Source of the DNA: Varroa destructor
Lineage: Eukaryota; Arthropoda; Arachnida; Mesostigmata; Varroidae
DNA length: 64,000 nucleotides
Assembly (NCBI RefSeq): GCF_002443255.2
Contig: NW_019211455.1
Location: forward strand, 15,160,440 to 15,224,439
Direction: 5' to 3'
Shown here: piece after piece, positions 43,883-56,163 of the stretch
How the letters are laid out: every line of letters begins with the position of its first letter
Numbering within the stretch: the stretch's first letter is position 1
Notes under the pieces: generated by a model
What the model saw: the letters and a program-made list of their open reading frames with translations, nothing else
What the model was told of the DNA's origin: nothing
Database searches by the model: none
Program-made: the position numbers and the translations under genes

Positions 43883-46800
43883 TCAGCAACAAGCAACTGC
43901 CCGAATTTTCGCGAATTCAGACTCTTGTGAGGACCATTTTTCACTATTAACGTCGTAGATTTCGATGAGCGTATTCACAGAAGAAGCTGCTTTTTCTGTA
44001 AAGCTAACGAAATAGCCTGGAACGTAAAGTACTTTATCGGTCGTCTGGTTCGCGAGCCCGTAGGTACGTTCTGGTCGTTCTAGCCACCTTGCCTCTTTGT
44101 AGTTATACTCAAAAAACTGCAAAGCAATATACATATATATATATGAAGAGTAAGTGCCGTATGATGTATGAGAAATCGATATATCTATTATAAGTTAAAC
44201 GCGATAGACGAGAGATTAGATACAACTTTTTACAAGTTAGATTTAAGTTGCTTACCACTTTACTTCTGATTATAAGTCAGACAGCGTTTTCGTCTAAGTT
44301 ATTGCACCTTGATAATTGATATTTATATGTCTGCAGCCTCTTCCTAAACTGCACATAATGCTTCGTTCAAGTTTTTTAGCTATTTAAGCAAAGTGGGATT
44401 TTCAATTTCAATAATATAAAGTCGAGTGAATCATCCTAATTATGTGTTGCTATCGAACTGACTACCTGTTTGGTACTTCTCGAAGACACGCTGCCAGTGG
44501 CAAATATTCGATCGCCTGCACGATATAGGGCCATCACATCGCTTGGGCAGTTTAGATCCCTGCGTTCGCCAGTCCGTCGGTCAATCTCCAGAACCCTGAA
44601 AACGCATGATCATGCAGAGCGTCAAAATAGTCAAAGAATTGCTTTGATTGCCTAAATACTAGTTCACACAAGTAAATTCGAGCACACAAGTAAACAATAT
44701 CGGAATTAGGTAATTAGGGTTGAAATTTTACTCTAGTTATATAGTCTTTCATTTCCAACTTTAGTATGACTTCCAAACATGACTCACCTGGAAACTGCCT
44801 CGGTTGGGCGGTATACGACAATAAGTACATCGTGTTTATCAGAATCCGAGTTGCCAATACTAAACACCTTCTCGCTTGACGAATCGAAGTCGCTGCACAG
44901 CGGGACAAACGTTTTCCGCTTTTTGTCGAAACAGTGGAGCTCGCGACGACCGTTAATAGCCGCATACAGCGTCTCTACACAGCAAAAGCCACACAAAAAG
45001 AAATAGGATTTAATTAATCATTGTCAGTAGTATCGTAATGGTCATTCCAGTGAGGCTACAACCGACTGGAAGCGTCTCAATTGCGATAATTGCATTGACT
45101 AATGCTATCAGATCGCTTGGTCCTTCTGTGGTATCTACCTATATGCGTTCTCTGTTGCGGCTGGTGATTACATACCACGCACGAGTTTGGGCGGGCGTGC
45201 ATTGGGCTTGTGGCCCACTGCAACCCCCCACTACCCAACTGACAGTTCCCGACATAACCCAAATGCTGCCACTCGGCCAGGAGATACACTTATATTCCAA
45301 ATGAGTTTAAAACACATACACCTGCTAATCTTTCAATGACCTGTTTACGGGAAGTGAACGGAGGATGTGCAGTGGAGTAAAGTGAAGTTGCATAAATAAA
45401 CGTGAGACCATTTTGTATTATCTGTACGTGTATGTAAGAATAACGAGAAGTTTGCGCTAACAGAATCAAATTAATTAACAAAAATGTTCTTATAGACTGG
45501 ATAGGATCGGTTAAAAGTAGTCTTACCAAATTTAAAAGCAATTTATCAAGTAGGCGCATAAAAATTAATGCATATCGTAAGAAGTCCTTCGCGTCCTCGA
45601 CGTAGGAGCAGAAAAATACTGCTTTAAAAAAAAGTGGCAAAAGGCAGACATGAGCCGTCTCACTTGTGTTGATGCTGCTGAAATCCCACTACAACAGATA
45701 GATTTGGTTGTCAAAAAGGTACTAACCGTTAAAAAATTGAAGCACATATTTTTTCTATTTTAAAGTCGTATTATTAAACCAAATATACGTAATTTTGATC
45801 GATGACCTCCTGTCATTCTTCGAGTATACCATAGTTCCAAAAATACGGTATATCTACAATCTGTATTTCTGGGTGAAAAATTGTGACCAGTAATTCCCTC
45901 GTTGAAATTAGATTAACGCCATTATGAGACTTCTGCAGAGACCAAAACATACAATAGTCTGATCGTGCAAGATTCGATCTATATGGCATATGTATTAAAC
46001 TTTAAGTTCTCTCAAATTTTTAGATAGCTAAAGGACTCGATAATCTGGCACTGTCATGATGGAAGACGACGCCTGTTCTGTTCACTAGTTTCGCTTTAAC
46101 TTTTTCACCCACTTGTTGTAACCTTGTCGGTTGTTAACGTTCGAATCGCTTTGTTGGGCGGCAGCAGGTCATAGTGTATGATCTCTTTCCAATTCTGCCA
46201 GACAATAACATCACGTCCTTTGGCGTCAGTCTGAGCTTTGCCACAGGCGGTGGAGCACATTACTTATTTTTTTTCTTTCTTTTGCACATTATTGTCGTCT
46301 GTTATTCATATTCTATTACCCGCAATCAATCGTTCCAGAAATAGCTGAGTTTTGTTTCTTCATGTAGAATTTCGCAAATGGAAATACAATCGAGTAAGTC
46401 TTCCGCTTAAATTCGTGCAGCACCCAAACATCGGACTTTTTCTGTAGGCAGTTATTTCCAATTAGTATAAAACTGCTTAGTGGTATATATTTAGTTCCTT
46501 GGCGTTATTATGGATACTCACTTGTTGGTCTTGCTCAGCTCTCTCAATAATTTCGTCAGCTTTATTTGTAATTGGTCGACCATTACAAGTAGCACATTGT
46601 TCACGTTGAAGTTGGTAAGACGCAAGCAATAGAACCATCTTTCTCGACTCGGATCTCATTATTTGTTTGCGGGCCTTCGTAGACTGTTTGCCTTTATTAT
46701 AGTAGAATTGTAGAATACGGCACATCTTTAGCAGAAATGTCACCCGTGTTCAAAATTAGAGTCTATTTTAAGTCTGAATAAAAGCATTCCAACAACTTTA

Positions 46801-49800
46801 ACACAGCTACTACTGCCAAATCTCGACTTACATATGGCACCAACGCCGATCTGAAACATATGTGACTAGCCCTATAGCTAGAAAAAGAGTTTATACTTTT
46901 TTTTTACTATATATATAGTTTAGCTCATATAGTAATGTCTGATCACATTTTGAAGTATTAGTAAACAACGCTTCATTAGCCACACGCGCTGTGCTGGTCA
47001 TTGCTTTAAATGCGAGTATTGTAAGAAGAGGAAACAGCCAAAAAAGAATGCTGCCACCACAAATCACAATTAACTCTGATGAAAGCACATGTCACTATTC
47101 TGATTTTGTGACCTAAAATGGTAAATACCGTTTTCATCACGTTAACGCTGATGTTTGTATGGAGGTGTGTGTCGCAAGATGAGCGGTAAGTGAGAAAGCT
47201 CCATTAGCGTATCGTAGATAAATGAATTGCGAAATGTCATATGCTATCGTATCTAGGAGTTGTGTCTTTTTCGTCGAACGCAAAACGATCCGACGAAAGT
47301 CGACAAGCTTTTCTTTGTTCATTCGTTTGGTTTCCGTTTAACCGACCAAACAGCCATTGACTTTGCTAGTTAATGGTTTTTCACGGTTTTCAACTAAACG
47401 CGCGATCCAACCACTGCAATCTTGCCTCCGCTTGGTTCCGGATCGCTAACTTTGCTCCGGTATTGTTGTGGCGGCAAGCGGAGATTAGAACCAACTTGCC
47501 TCAGATGGATTTTTCTGCATTCAAGTTGACTTCTATGCATTTCTGTGTTGTTCTTATGCTCTGTGCTTACTCTGATTCGTTAAAGCTAAACATATAAATT
47601 GTACAGTTAGTGGTAGTATTTCAATGACAGTTTGACACAGTATCGAAGGTGCCATATAATAATGGCACGGCTACTTCTTTCGTCGACACACGAGGCTGGA
47701 ACGCAGTAAACAGTGTATTTTTTCAATCACATGTTCCTCCTCGTATTTAATTGGCTCGCTATGTGTGCGTACAATCCGGTAAAAGCCAAGCTGTTTGATT
47801 TCACCGTATTGCTCTATTGCGCGGCTGCTCGTCTTCCTCTAGCTCTATTAACAACATCCTCTCATAGTCCATAATCGAGTAGATACTATTCCAAAGACGC
47901 TCTCCTGCAACTGTTCTAATTTTATTTAAAGTTACAAAAACAGTTCTTTTTTGCACCGAAAACACTCCGGCAGAATGGGTTGACGAGGAAAGACCCTTGG
48001 CGCGACTTTATCTGGCTTTATTCCGCTGTCGAGAGAGCCATGATATTAGTTGCGATAAGCGCACTGTCGCATGCAATAGTACCACACAAAAGAAGCGAGC
48101 GACAGAAGCTTTTTTCGGTTCAGCTTATATTCACGTCACAGATGTGACGGTGCTACGCATCCGCAACGAATGGCAGCAAGGCCGGGCACCGCTGTTCTGC
48201 TTAGCTCCTACGCAAAATCGTAAAAAACGTCTCATTTTTCGACGAGACAATGGTGTGTATACAAAGCTAGACGAGAAATGGGAAGAAGCACGGAGAAACG
48301 GCAGATATTTAAATCGAGCAGCAACGCCAGCCAGCTGACGGGCCTCGACTGCCCGTCAAATCAAATGGGCCGAGCAAAATTTACAGTGGTGTGAAATTCT
48401 TCTTTCTTTTGCTTCGATCGTTTCTTTCATCTCAACTCTTTTGCGTTGTTGTCGTCGGAATCTTTCAGGGACTTGTCATAGATATTACGTGCCATATATC
48501 GTAAAGGTCCAAGTAGATACAGCATTTCACTCGCCCAATGGGCGAATGTGAACAGGTGGAAGAGATCCGGACGTGCAATGTACGGCTAAGATATCTGGGA
48601 TTGCATGTTATAACGAGACACAGAACCATGATAAATCGTGCCGAAGAGTAGCTCGTGCTGATGACAAAGCGAAGTTGTTGGGGGTGCAAAGACGGCTATT
48701 TGCAGGATAGAACATCTAATAGATAAGCCAAATAGTTCAATAAAACAGGCCTGTTCTAAATAGCTTTAGATAGGAGAATAAAATCGAGTCTTAATTTCGC
48801 AGTTTCATTGGTCAAGCGAAGTTCCGTCGTGATAATCAGATGGCCCGACACTGGAAAAGGGAAACTTTTTCGCGAAGGCAAGCCAACCGTAGAGGAAATG
48901 TTGAAGCTGAGATCACAGATGCCAGAACTAAGCATCCCTCAATACAAAACTTTTACGTAGCAGCTTTGAAAACGTCCTGCTGTTCTCGTGACTTAAATAT
49001 ATAATATAGTAGAAAAGGAGCAAGCGTGGTACAAATGTCTCCTGGCTGTGCGGTTTCGCTTACGATAACAAATCGTCAAATCTATCCGTCAGACAACTGT
49101 GACTCGAGGAGAAAAGTTTTCAAAGAAGACACAATAACAAATGGCAACCCGCCAAACTAGAACTTTGCTTGCCATGCTAATCTTAAATCTCACTATATGC
49201 AGTCCCGTAGCAGCTTTTCCCGTCCAGGCACACCAGGTTATAATCTTGTCACAGCATTTGTATTCACTAGGCTTGTTTCTCCGCGGAACAGATAAACACC
49301 CCGGTAAAACGCGACTAACAAAATACTTTGCCTTTACGTGAACGGCACAATGAGGCGTACGACATTGTCTCATTATAATGATTCCTTGACATTGTATATT
49401 TAAATACTATTTAATAATCTACCATCTAGTGAAGTAATTGCAACAGCTTGTAGCTGAAGTATAATGGTAGATACGGCATTTTTGTCAAACATAGTAAACT
49501 GACTTAATCGAATAGCAAGGAAATGGGGAATCAGTAGCAGAGATTACTCTAACGAAGTACGGACGGGAGGAAGTGACAGACATAACACATCTTCATGAGA
49601 ATATAAAAAATTCGGGTGAAGGTAGTAAAAGCTGTTTGTCAGTCCAATTATCTAGCTCCTGCCATGGCAATATATGAGCTTGGACTGGTAGCATGTGAGA
49701 ATCACAGATCGGGTTCGTCTCCACCATGGCAATGACAACCAGAACGACGACGACTTTAAAAGGATCAGGAAACAAATACACCGCATTTATCTGTTGATGC

Positions 49801-52112
49801 CCAGCATCTCGGCCTGCTCTCAATATTTAGTTGCAGGTTATCATTAGCGGTAGGGCGACGTTAACTAGTTCAGGACTAAATACAGGCTCGATGTTGTCAG
49901 CGCAGTGACACGGCTTAAAATAATCGTTCGGTGCAAACGATTTCTTCTGTCTTAATAAATGCACGTTACAAGCGAAAGCAATACTTTATCCGTTTTCAGT
50001 TGGCGAAAAATCTTATGTCGACTAACACACGTGTTCGCTGGTTAGTCATATGGGTGGGTTTTATTGAACCAACACAGCGAAACAAGCGTAGAAAGCCGAT
50101 AAGCCGGTTGCGGACGTGATAAATAGAGACGTAGTAAAAGGCGGATGATATAAAATCGACAAGTCCGGACTCGTAACGAATTATAGTGCTTTTTATGATT
50201 ATCTGGGTGTTCGTAGTAGTGAAATGATCTTTTTCCACACTTCGCGATCCTATGGGTCTCTCCAGTAGCAACTCATAGTAGACACTCATTTATTTCTAAC
50301 CGCGCAATGGAATAGTCCCGGGATAATGAGTTCATTCTTTTCCAGAAGAACACCAATCACGTCACCACATTAGCACTACCACAGAGAAGCACAAAAAGAT
50401 CAACCCTCACTTAGGTAACTCTAATAGATCACAATAACAATATTATGGTAATAAGACCCAGATCACTAGCATGATAGTTAGCAGTTAACGGCCGGTAGGA
50501 TAGCACCCGTTATTCCCACTGACACTAATTCCTATTATGAATCATTTTGGCGTATTCATTTTCAATCGACTAGAAAAAGCTCACAGAGACACATAATTTT
50601 TACGCCAAGATTTAAAGTCTTGGCGTTAATTAGACATTGTTGAAGTTGGTATTACAGTTTCTATATCAATGCGATCTTGCCAGAGTATAAAGTAAGGAAG
50701 GTAGCTGCGATCAAGCAAATTGCCGCAGGCCCTTTTTATGGCAGTCACCCTTGGCGGTCGCGCATCAGTGGTATCTAGACAGGTCGCAATGGCACCAGTC
50801 ACCATTATAGGCACGAAGAAATTAGCGTACGGGGCTCTACTGAAGTGTACCATATTAAACTTGCAATAGCACATACGCAACTTCGGCCCATATAACAATC
50901 TAAACGATTAGGCACGTTTTAAGCGCGGCACGGCTACTTAAGTTAGCTGTACTTCATGAACTTCAGCTGCGTACATTCGAGTGCCGATGCCATTCTTTAG
51001 AGTAAATAATATTGTATAAAATACGTTATGAATAGCTATAAGCGTATAATAGAGCGCTTTTTTTAGTTAAAAAAGTCGGCTTTCATCCTGGGTGCAGCTA
51101 CGGAGAATAAGGAGCGATAGTTTTAGAAAATCATAGTTTTCCATCTTTTTATTAGAAGATCTGTACCATTACCATGTAAAACGCTACATGAGATGATTTC
51201 ACTACGAAGCTTACAAATCCTGACAAAATCTATGAAACACAGCAGATAACGGAGAATCCGTATAATTGAACAACATTTCGATGAAAATGGTAACCAACTA
51301 TGAACATCCAACAAATCTGACTACTATTCATACCTGACAGTTCGCTTCCTTGTCGCCTATCGTATTTAAACAAATTCATTACGAAGAGATAATCATCGTC
51401 AAGTCGGAACTGAATTTTGACGAGCGGTTATTTATATATTGAGGTTATCTATTCTACCACTCAACGAGAAACTGGAAAACATCGGAAGCAGACGAATATT
51501 TAGCATGAGAAGCGGATGTACGTCGCACCCAGTCCCCCAAACAACTTACTCCCAAAGCATCCGATGAGTGGTTTCATTGTTCCGCCTTCATAAATCTTCT
51601 GAGGTTTGCCTTTTGTGCAGAGGTAAATATCATAGCCGCAGACAACGACGAGCTTCCGAGCGCTCATTGCAGCGATCGAAGATATTTCGCCTATAAGAAC
51701 CACAGTTCCTTCAAAGTTAGTCGTACGATGAAGCCAAATTAATTTAAGCAGCGCCATTTACTGTTTACGAAGGTCAAAAACGTATACATCAGGCGAAACA
51801 TGAATATCCTTTAATTTTTGGAAATAAGAACGGTTCTAAATTTAGCTTCCGCCAATCTATAGATCTAGCCTATCGTGATGTTAATTAAGTTGCTTTATTT
51901 AAGGGGAAGTAGCAAGTATCTTAGGCAAAAAATACGGTTACCTTGTGGAAGTGTGATGTCTTTTGCTTGAGTTGATGACATATCCGCGCGTAGTCGGAGT
52001 AGGCGCTGGTCACCTGCGAGCAGCACAAAGCCGCTGTGGCTTGATTTGTTGAAACATGGAAACACCCCCATAATGCCGTCTCGATCAAAGCAGGGTGTCG
52101 ATGATGTTTGTG
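43883..52112 (-). CDS. Kelch-like beta-propeller protein, 5'-partial
   Basis: Minus-strand exons in order: 52112-51942, 51690-51550, 44974-44788, 44595-44466, 44116-43883. The phases 1, 1, 2, 0 agree at all four joins, giving 286 residues. The peptide is a series of beta-strand-like blades: GFVLLAGDQRLLRLRA, LVVVCGYDIYLCTKG, TLYAAINGRRELHCFDKK, MALYRAGDRIFATG and VLYVPGYFVSF, then TLIEIYDVNSEKWSS, the clearest kelch signature (Y-D-x(5)-W). Kelch domains usually bind partner proteins, often as Cullin-3 adaptor substrate receptors. No BTB or BACK domain was found upstream, so I do not assign a subfamily. The first exon seen begins in phase 1, so upstream exons exist at positions above 52112. 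One intron is 6.6 kb and contains unrelated material. The protein ends soon after the last blade (AKIRAVACC), possibly because the propeller closes with an N-terminal strand. Confidence 0.65.
45537..45697 (+). pseudogene. RNMT exon-copy pseudogene
   Basis: This 161-bp segment aligns without gaps to the RNMT exon at 30833-30993, also 161 bp. By hand count about 110 of 161 bases match (roughly 68%). Residual residues such as LRVLDVGA, KWQKAD and LQQ correspond to [14 protein letters not shown] and LQQ. Three in-frame stops, loss of the acceptor AG (now AA) and destruction of the GKGGD SAM motif show that it is dead. Similarity continues about 65-70 bp upstream into intron sequence (GGTTAAAAGTAGTCTTA against GGCTAAAAGTAGCCTTA), so it arose by DNA duplication rather than from mRNA. 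It lies on the plus strand inside an intron of the minus-strand propeller gene. Confidence 0.88.
46522..47322 (-). other. Unassigned minus-strand open frames in propeller-gene intron
   Basis: Three adjoining pieces on the minus strand. 47322-47140 has an ATG and encodes 60 residues (MNKEKLVDFRRIVLRSTKK...). 47088-46894 encodes a strongly hydrophobic start (LIVICGGSILFWLFPLLTIL) then TSTARVANEALFTNTS. 46687-46523 runs from a possible acceptor AACAG to a good donor (CAA/GTGAGT) and encodes RKQIMRSESRKMVLLLASY then CATCNGRPITNKADEIIERA. They could be exons of a small membrane-protein gene nested in the intron, perhaps a chemoreceptor-like one, but I recognise no family. They do not fit the propeller gene because its phases already join directly across this interval. 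Confidence 0.25.
47883..48338 (+). other. Unexplained 151-codon open frame
   Basis: Stop-free from 47883 to the TGA at 48336, the longest unexplained open stretch in the window, with a mixed, protein-like composition (for example LRIRNEWQQGRAPLF, KLDEKWEEARRNGRYL). There is no ATG in frame, and no clear acceptor or family match. It could be an exon, a decayed element or a chance frame in a less AT-rich segment. Confidence 0.25.
48339..51549. other. Remainder of propeller-gene intron, 5' part
   Basis: No convincing features. A minus-strand open frame at 50626-50898 (with TGAIATCLDTTDARPPR) is unrecognised and has no clear splice context. The sequence is otherwise AT-rich and non-repetitive. 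Confidence 0.45.
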
Positions 52113-52689
52113 CTGCAATTAAACGAATACCAAGTTCAACTGCTTGATTTCGACACTATTGATATATTTAGTATTTATTCGAATCTGCCACAGTACGCTA
52201 TGACTACTCTCGATAGGGAAAAACGTGCCCACTAAGCATTAAAAAAATGGCTCTTGGACTCTTTGTAATAAAAGAAAACTGTAGCATGTATTGACATTAT
52301 ATATTTAGCCAGTTATCAAAAGATATTCCTGTAAATTATTACCTACTGCGTATTATATGTTTTACATGATACAGCATAACAAAGTGTGTCACGGTAGCTA
52401 AGCCAGTTCAGAAGACCCGAAAATTAGACGGCCGAAAATGTATCGAAAAATATAGCAGCTTCGTGGCCTCGCATCACCTGTATGCCATAGCAATGTTTCT
52501 CCTTTGTTGATGGAAAAAATGTAATACTAAGAATATATTTCTGCGAGATATAGCCATATAAATAATGGATCATTTGAGTAGCAAAAACTTCTCTCTCTAC
52601 TTAGTGTACCCATTTCACGACAATATATCAGTTTATGTTATGCAAAAATCAGCGGTTGTTTACGCAGCATAGCTGCCTAGATCGTCAAA

Positions 52690-52971
52690 ATGAATAGCGA
52701 TCTAAGGAAGATCTCACGTAACAAAGAAGCAAAAAAAAAGTCTTCACGCGAAAAAATCTTTATAACAAAGAAATGTTCTACCGGCGTTCGACGCAATCGC
52801 CTTAACAAATTCTACTTCGAATTTTACGCTGATGTGGTGCGTTTCACCATTCGCTTTCATCGTCTATTATATGAACATCGTTTAGAGCGGCTTCGGACTC
52901 AGCAAGCCAAACAGTTAACGCGTTTTGCAGGTTTCAAGCATGGACCATCACATAATCGTAATAGCACATAG
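52690..52971 (+). CDS. Hypothetical basic protein, 93 aa
   Basis: True ATG start in a favourable context (TCAAAATGA) and a complete frame to TAG. The product is very basic: a lysine/arginine-rich N-terminus (DLRKISRNKEAKKKSS), then a likely amphipathic helix (FYADVVRFTIRFHRLLYEHR, RLERLRTQQAKQLTRF). I recognise no family. It lies upstream of the propeller gene on the opposite strand. It may be a real small gene, a terminal exon, or a chance frame. Confidence 0.3.
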   Translation: MNSDLRKISRNKEAKKKSSREKIFITKKCSTGVRRNRLNKFYFEFYADVVRFTIRFHRLLYEHRLERLRTQQAKQLTRFAGFKHGPSHNRNST

Positions 52972-53464
52972 TAGTGAGAATAACAAAGAAAGCACACAAC
53001 GGGGCAAGATGTTATTTATTCGAGACGTAAAAAAAATTTATACGCACGTACAACTATATGATACCATATGGCTTACTTATAGCTAGAGTAATGCCTGTGG
53101 GCCAGCAAATTGGGTACTTCAATGATCTTCAAATGAATGCACGAACGGGCAATAGTGGTAATGTTAATTTCAGTAGTTTAAGTGCTCATATAAAACTTCG
53201 ACTTCGCCGAATCGCAACGGTCTAAATGTGTTTCTAGCTTTTAATTAGATAACCACGCCATCTTAGTCCACTTCACTTCATAACAAAATATTGCGTCTAC
53301 AGCACCTTCGAAGGAAAGTATGTACAAACAAAGCTGTACTTTGCGAACTTTCATGATACGATAGGCACTCGTATAATATTTAGAAAGTACATGCAACAGA
53401 AACTAACGTGCACCGATGACAAAATCATAATTTAGGAACCAACGGTATTTCGAACATTTGAACG

Positions 53465-53870
53465 CAAAATCTAACTTGGACCCTTCCGCTACTGTTTAGT
53501 CGAAAGATCCCGATCTCCGTGGTAGTTCCTTCTTCGTATATCTTCTGGAGGAAATGAGCCGTCCTATGGTTATATACCGCTTGAATTAGGTGAAGCGATG
53601 GATTTCAGCAATTCAGCCATTTAAGGTTCCGTCAATTATCACCACCGCTAGAGCACAATCAGTAGGTTAAACCCAGCCGACACCAATTAGTTTCACCGTT
53701 TCGCTGTGTCATCACAATACGCTTGAAGAAAGACCCTGCTAATCTGTTGCATTGGACTTGCATACCGCACTCCCAATATATGACCACGGTAAACGTGTAC
53801 GCCCTTCGCAAGTAGCCCGTGATGGGCTCACCCAAGCATTGCCTCGATCACTGATAGTCCCTTCACCTGA
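53465..53870 (-). pseudogene. Degenerate tandem copy of two propeller-gene exons
   Basis: On the minus strand at about 53470-53630 the sequence retains a copy of the exon at 51550-51690. LQKIYEEGTTTEIGIF corresponds to PQKIYEGGTMKPLIGCF, and the DNA around AGAAGAT matches closely. An in-frame stop lies just upstream of the copy. About 300 bp further (around 53820-53860) a weaker match to the preceding exon appears (plus-strand CACCCAAGCATTGCCTCGATCA against CACCCCCATAATGCCGTCTCGATCA; shown only as short shared blocks). Order, orientation and spacing match the parent, displaced by about 1.8-1.9 kb, as expected of a decayed tandem duplication. It could alternatively be a divergent alternative exon. 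Confidence 0.5.
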
Positions 53871-56131
53871 AGCGAATCTCTGCTTTACAGGCCGACACGT
53901 CGAAAACTCTTACTGATTACTTAGTGAACCATTGCTCAGGCATACGGATCAAGGCTAGCTGCCGGACAGTTGTTTCGCTACTCATCGGCACATGCAGTAA
54001 TTCGGTAAATATAGGAAGAGGTGTGTAACAGGAGAAACTCCGATATTTTTTCAGCAACAGCCGCCGCGATATTGGAGAAAGTTAGGCAACTGGTCGAGAC
54101 AACTGAGCGGGCAATTGTGACTGGATATAAATGGACTTTTCGTCAAAAGATTGGCCCCATGTAACTTGGATCCTCATTCGACGGTTTATTGTGTTCGTTT
54201 CAATCAGGTCTTGAGAATGTTGTGGTGTTTGCGACGAGCAAATTTTGTCGCTAGCGGAACAGACACAAACAAGACCAGCGCAAGTCCGACACAAACCTAT
54301 ATGCCTGTGCTGCTACAGGGAAATAACGAGGTACTAACCAAATTGCACATGATGAAACAACTTTTCTAGGACAAACAAGTACCTGCAGTTCTGAGCTAAA
54401 ACTATGTGGCAACGTAAGAAAAGTAAAATTGTCTAAAATATGGGGCAGTAGCCAGACTGATCGTTTTACTATTGATACGGTAATATACGAAATCATCATT
54501 TGGAAATCTGTGTTCTTCCTCAGACGGGCATTATATATATTGGATTTCGCTACTCCGTTCTGCCTGTAGATGCCTATGTACGGCGTAATGTGTTATAGAT
54601 TGAATGCATCTCGTCTTTGACGAAACAGACTACGGAAATGTTGTACCAATTGAACGACGGCGCCAGGATTAGCAGATTGTTCCAGTCGCCGTTAGTCTGC
54701 TAGTGATCCTACGCGAAAATCAGTCAAGGAAAAAAACCGTGATACGTTTCGCAAAAGATGCGTTAATGTTACATATTATCGTATATTTTCCGTGTGTTCG
54801 CCGCGTGCAATTAGCTAAAAGCCTAATATTATATAAACGCGTCTGACAATTGACTGTACAGGTTCATGCCGTAGATGTTATGAGAGATAGGTATTTCGAA
54901 ATGCTCGTTCAAACGCAGTCGTCTACTGAATTCTGTCGAACTATTTATGTTTAACAAAAAAAATCATCACTATGCAACGCATGTATTTTCAATTGTCCAA
55001 CACATGAAAAATATCTCCAGTGAAATATCGAACCAATAAACAGGATAAAGGTAAATCAAAGCAAAAAGCATCACTTCAACCTGCGGTTGAAATCGTTTTT
55101 AACATAACACAATTCCCCAGATAACCTAGGCAGTCTCCACGTAGGTGGACAGCTGACCAGGATCAATCGATTAGAACGAATTGAGCCGAAGGCGTCGATC
55201 CCGAAGTTTGTCACCACCCGACCGTGTTCTAAAGCTTCAGGTTTATCACTGCTACGTTATGTTGCACGGTGAAATACCAGGTCACGGCCCTCAATGCTTA
55301 GTCATTCTCGAAGCAGGACAACGAATTTTGCTATTCTCTTGACTAACTGACCATAAACTATGATGACGATTGTCAAAATGAATGAATGAATACAGTACGT
55401 AAATTACGTTTCTCAGCTTTTAAATGTCGTATCAGTCAAACGATCCACGCGGAAGCCAGGGCAGATGGGCAGCTACACGAGGCTACGGACTGAAAGATAT
55501 AGACTTCCAACAACTGCTGGCGTTAACAGTTCCACACGTCTAACGATTGATTGCTTCAAGCCCCGTAGCTTCCCTGTTCTCTACAATAAACCTTCTCTAC
55601 TATTACCGCTCTGAATTGCGCAATAAATTTACTTATATTTACCCCTCGTGCCATGTATTTAGCTAGCATAGATAGTTCTTTGTTGGGTCAGGAAATCGTA
55701 TAAGGACATGTTTTAAAAGTAACTGCGTTTATGTCTGTTCTCTGGAGTTTGTTAGGAGGAACGATTGACGAAACGTTGGACAAATAGGACAGGTGTCAGG
55801 CGAGATGTAGGCTCACATTTTTGAGCGAGCTCAACTAGAAGATTTTTTAAAGACCGTCTTAAGGTACAGCTATGTCCCTGGCTGTATGCGTATCGGCATT
55901 TATGTAGTCTAATGATGTTTCTTTGTTTACTTTATTATTTGGTATTTATTCAACGTAACATGTTTTATAACTATAATTTAAACTGGTAATGGAATAGCGG
56001 ATTTACATTAAAAAAAAATAGAAGAAAGAAAAAGTGTCGACGGTTCACTGTAACAGCTCCTTTGCAATACAGTATATCACTAGTTCAATTATTATATACT
56101 ATATATATATTTATATTTGAAAAAAAAAAAG

Positions 56132-56163
<32 letters not shown>

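Noticed and set aside
45290..45640. Minus-strand open frame of 116 codons
   Set aside because: It overlaps the RNMT exon copy on the other strand and has no family resemblance.
51691..51757. Upstream extension of the propeller exon to the ATG at 51757
   Set aside because: An in-frame TAA immediately precedes it, whereas the acceptor CTTATAG at 51691 gives an exact phase match (G+GC) with the preceding exon.
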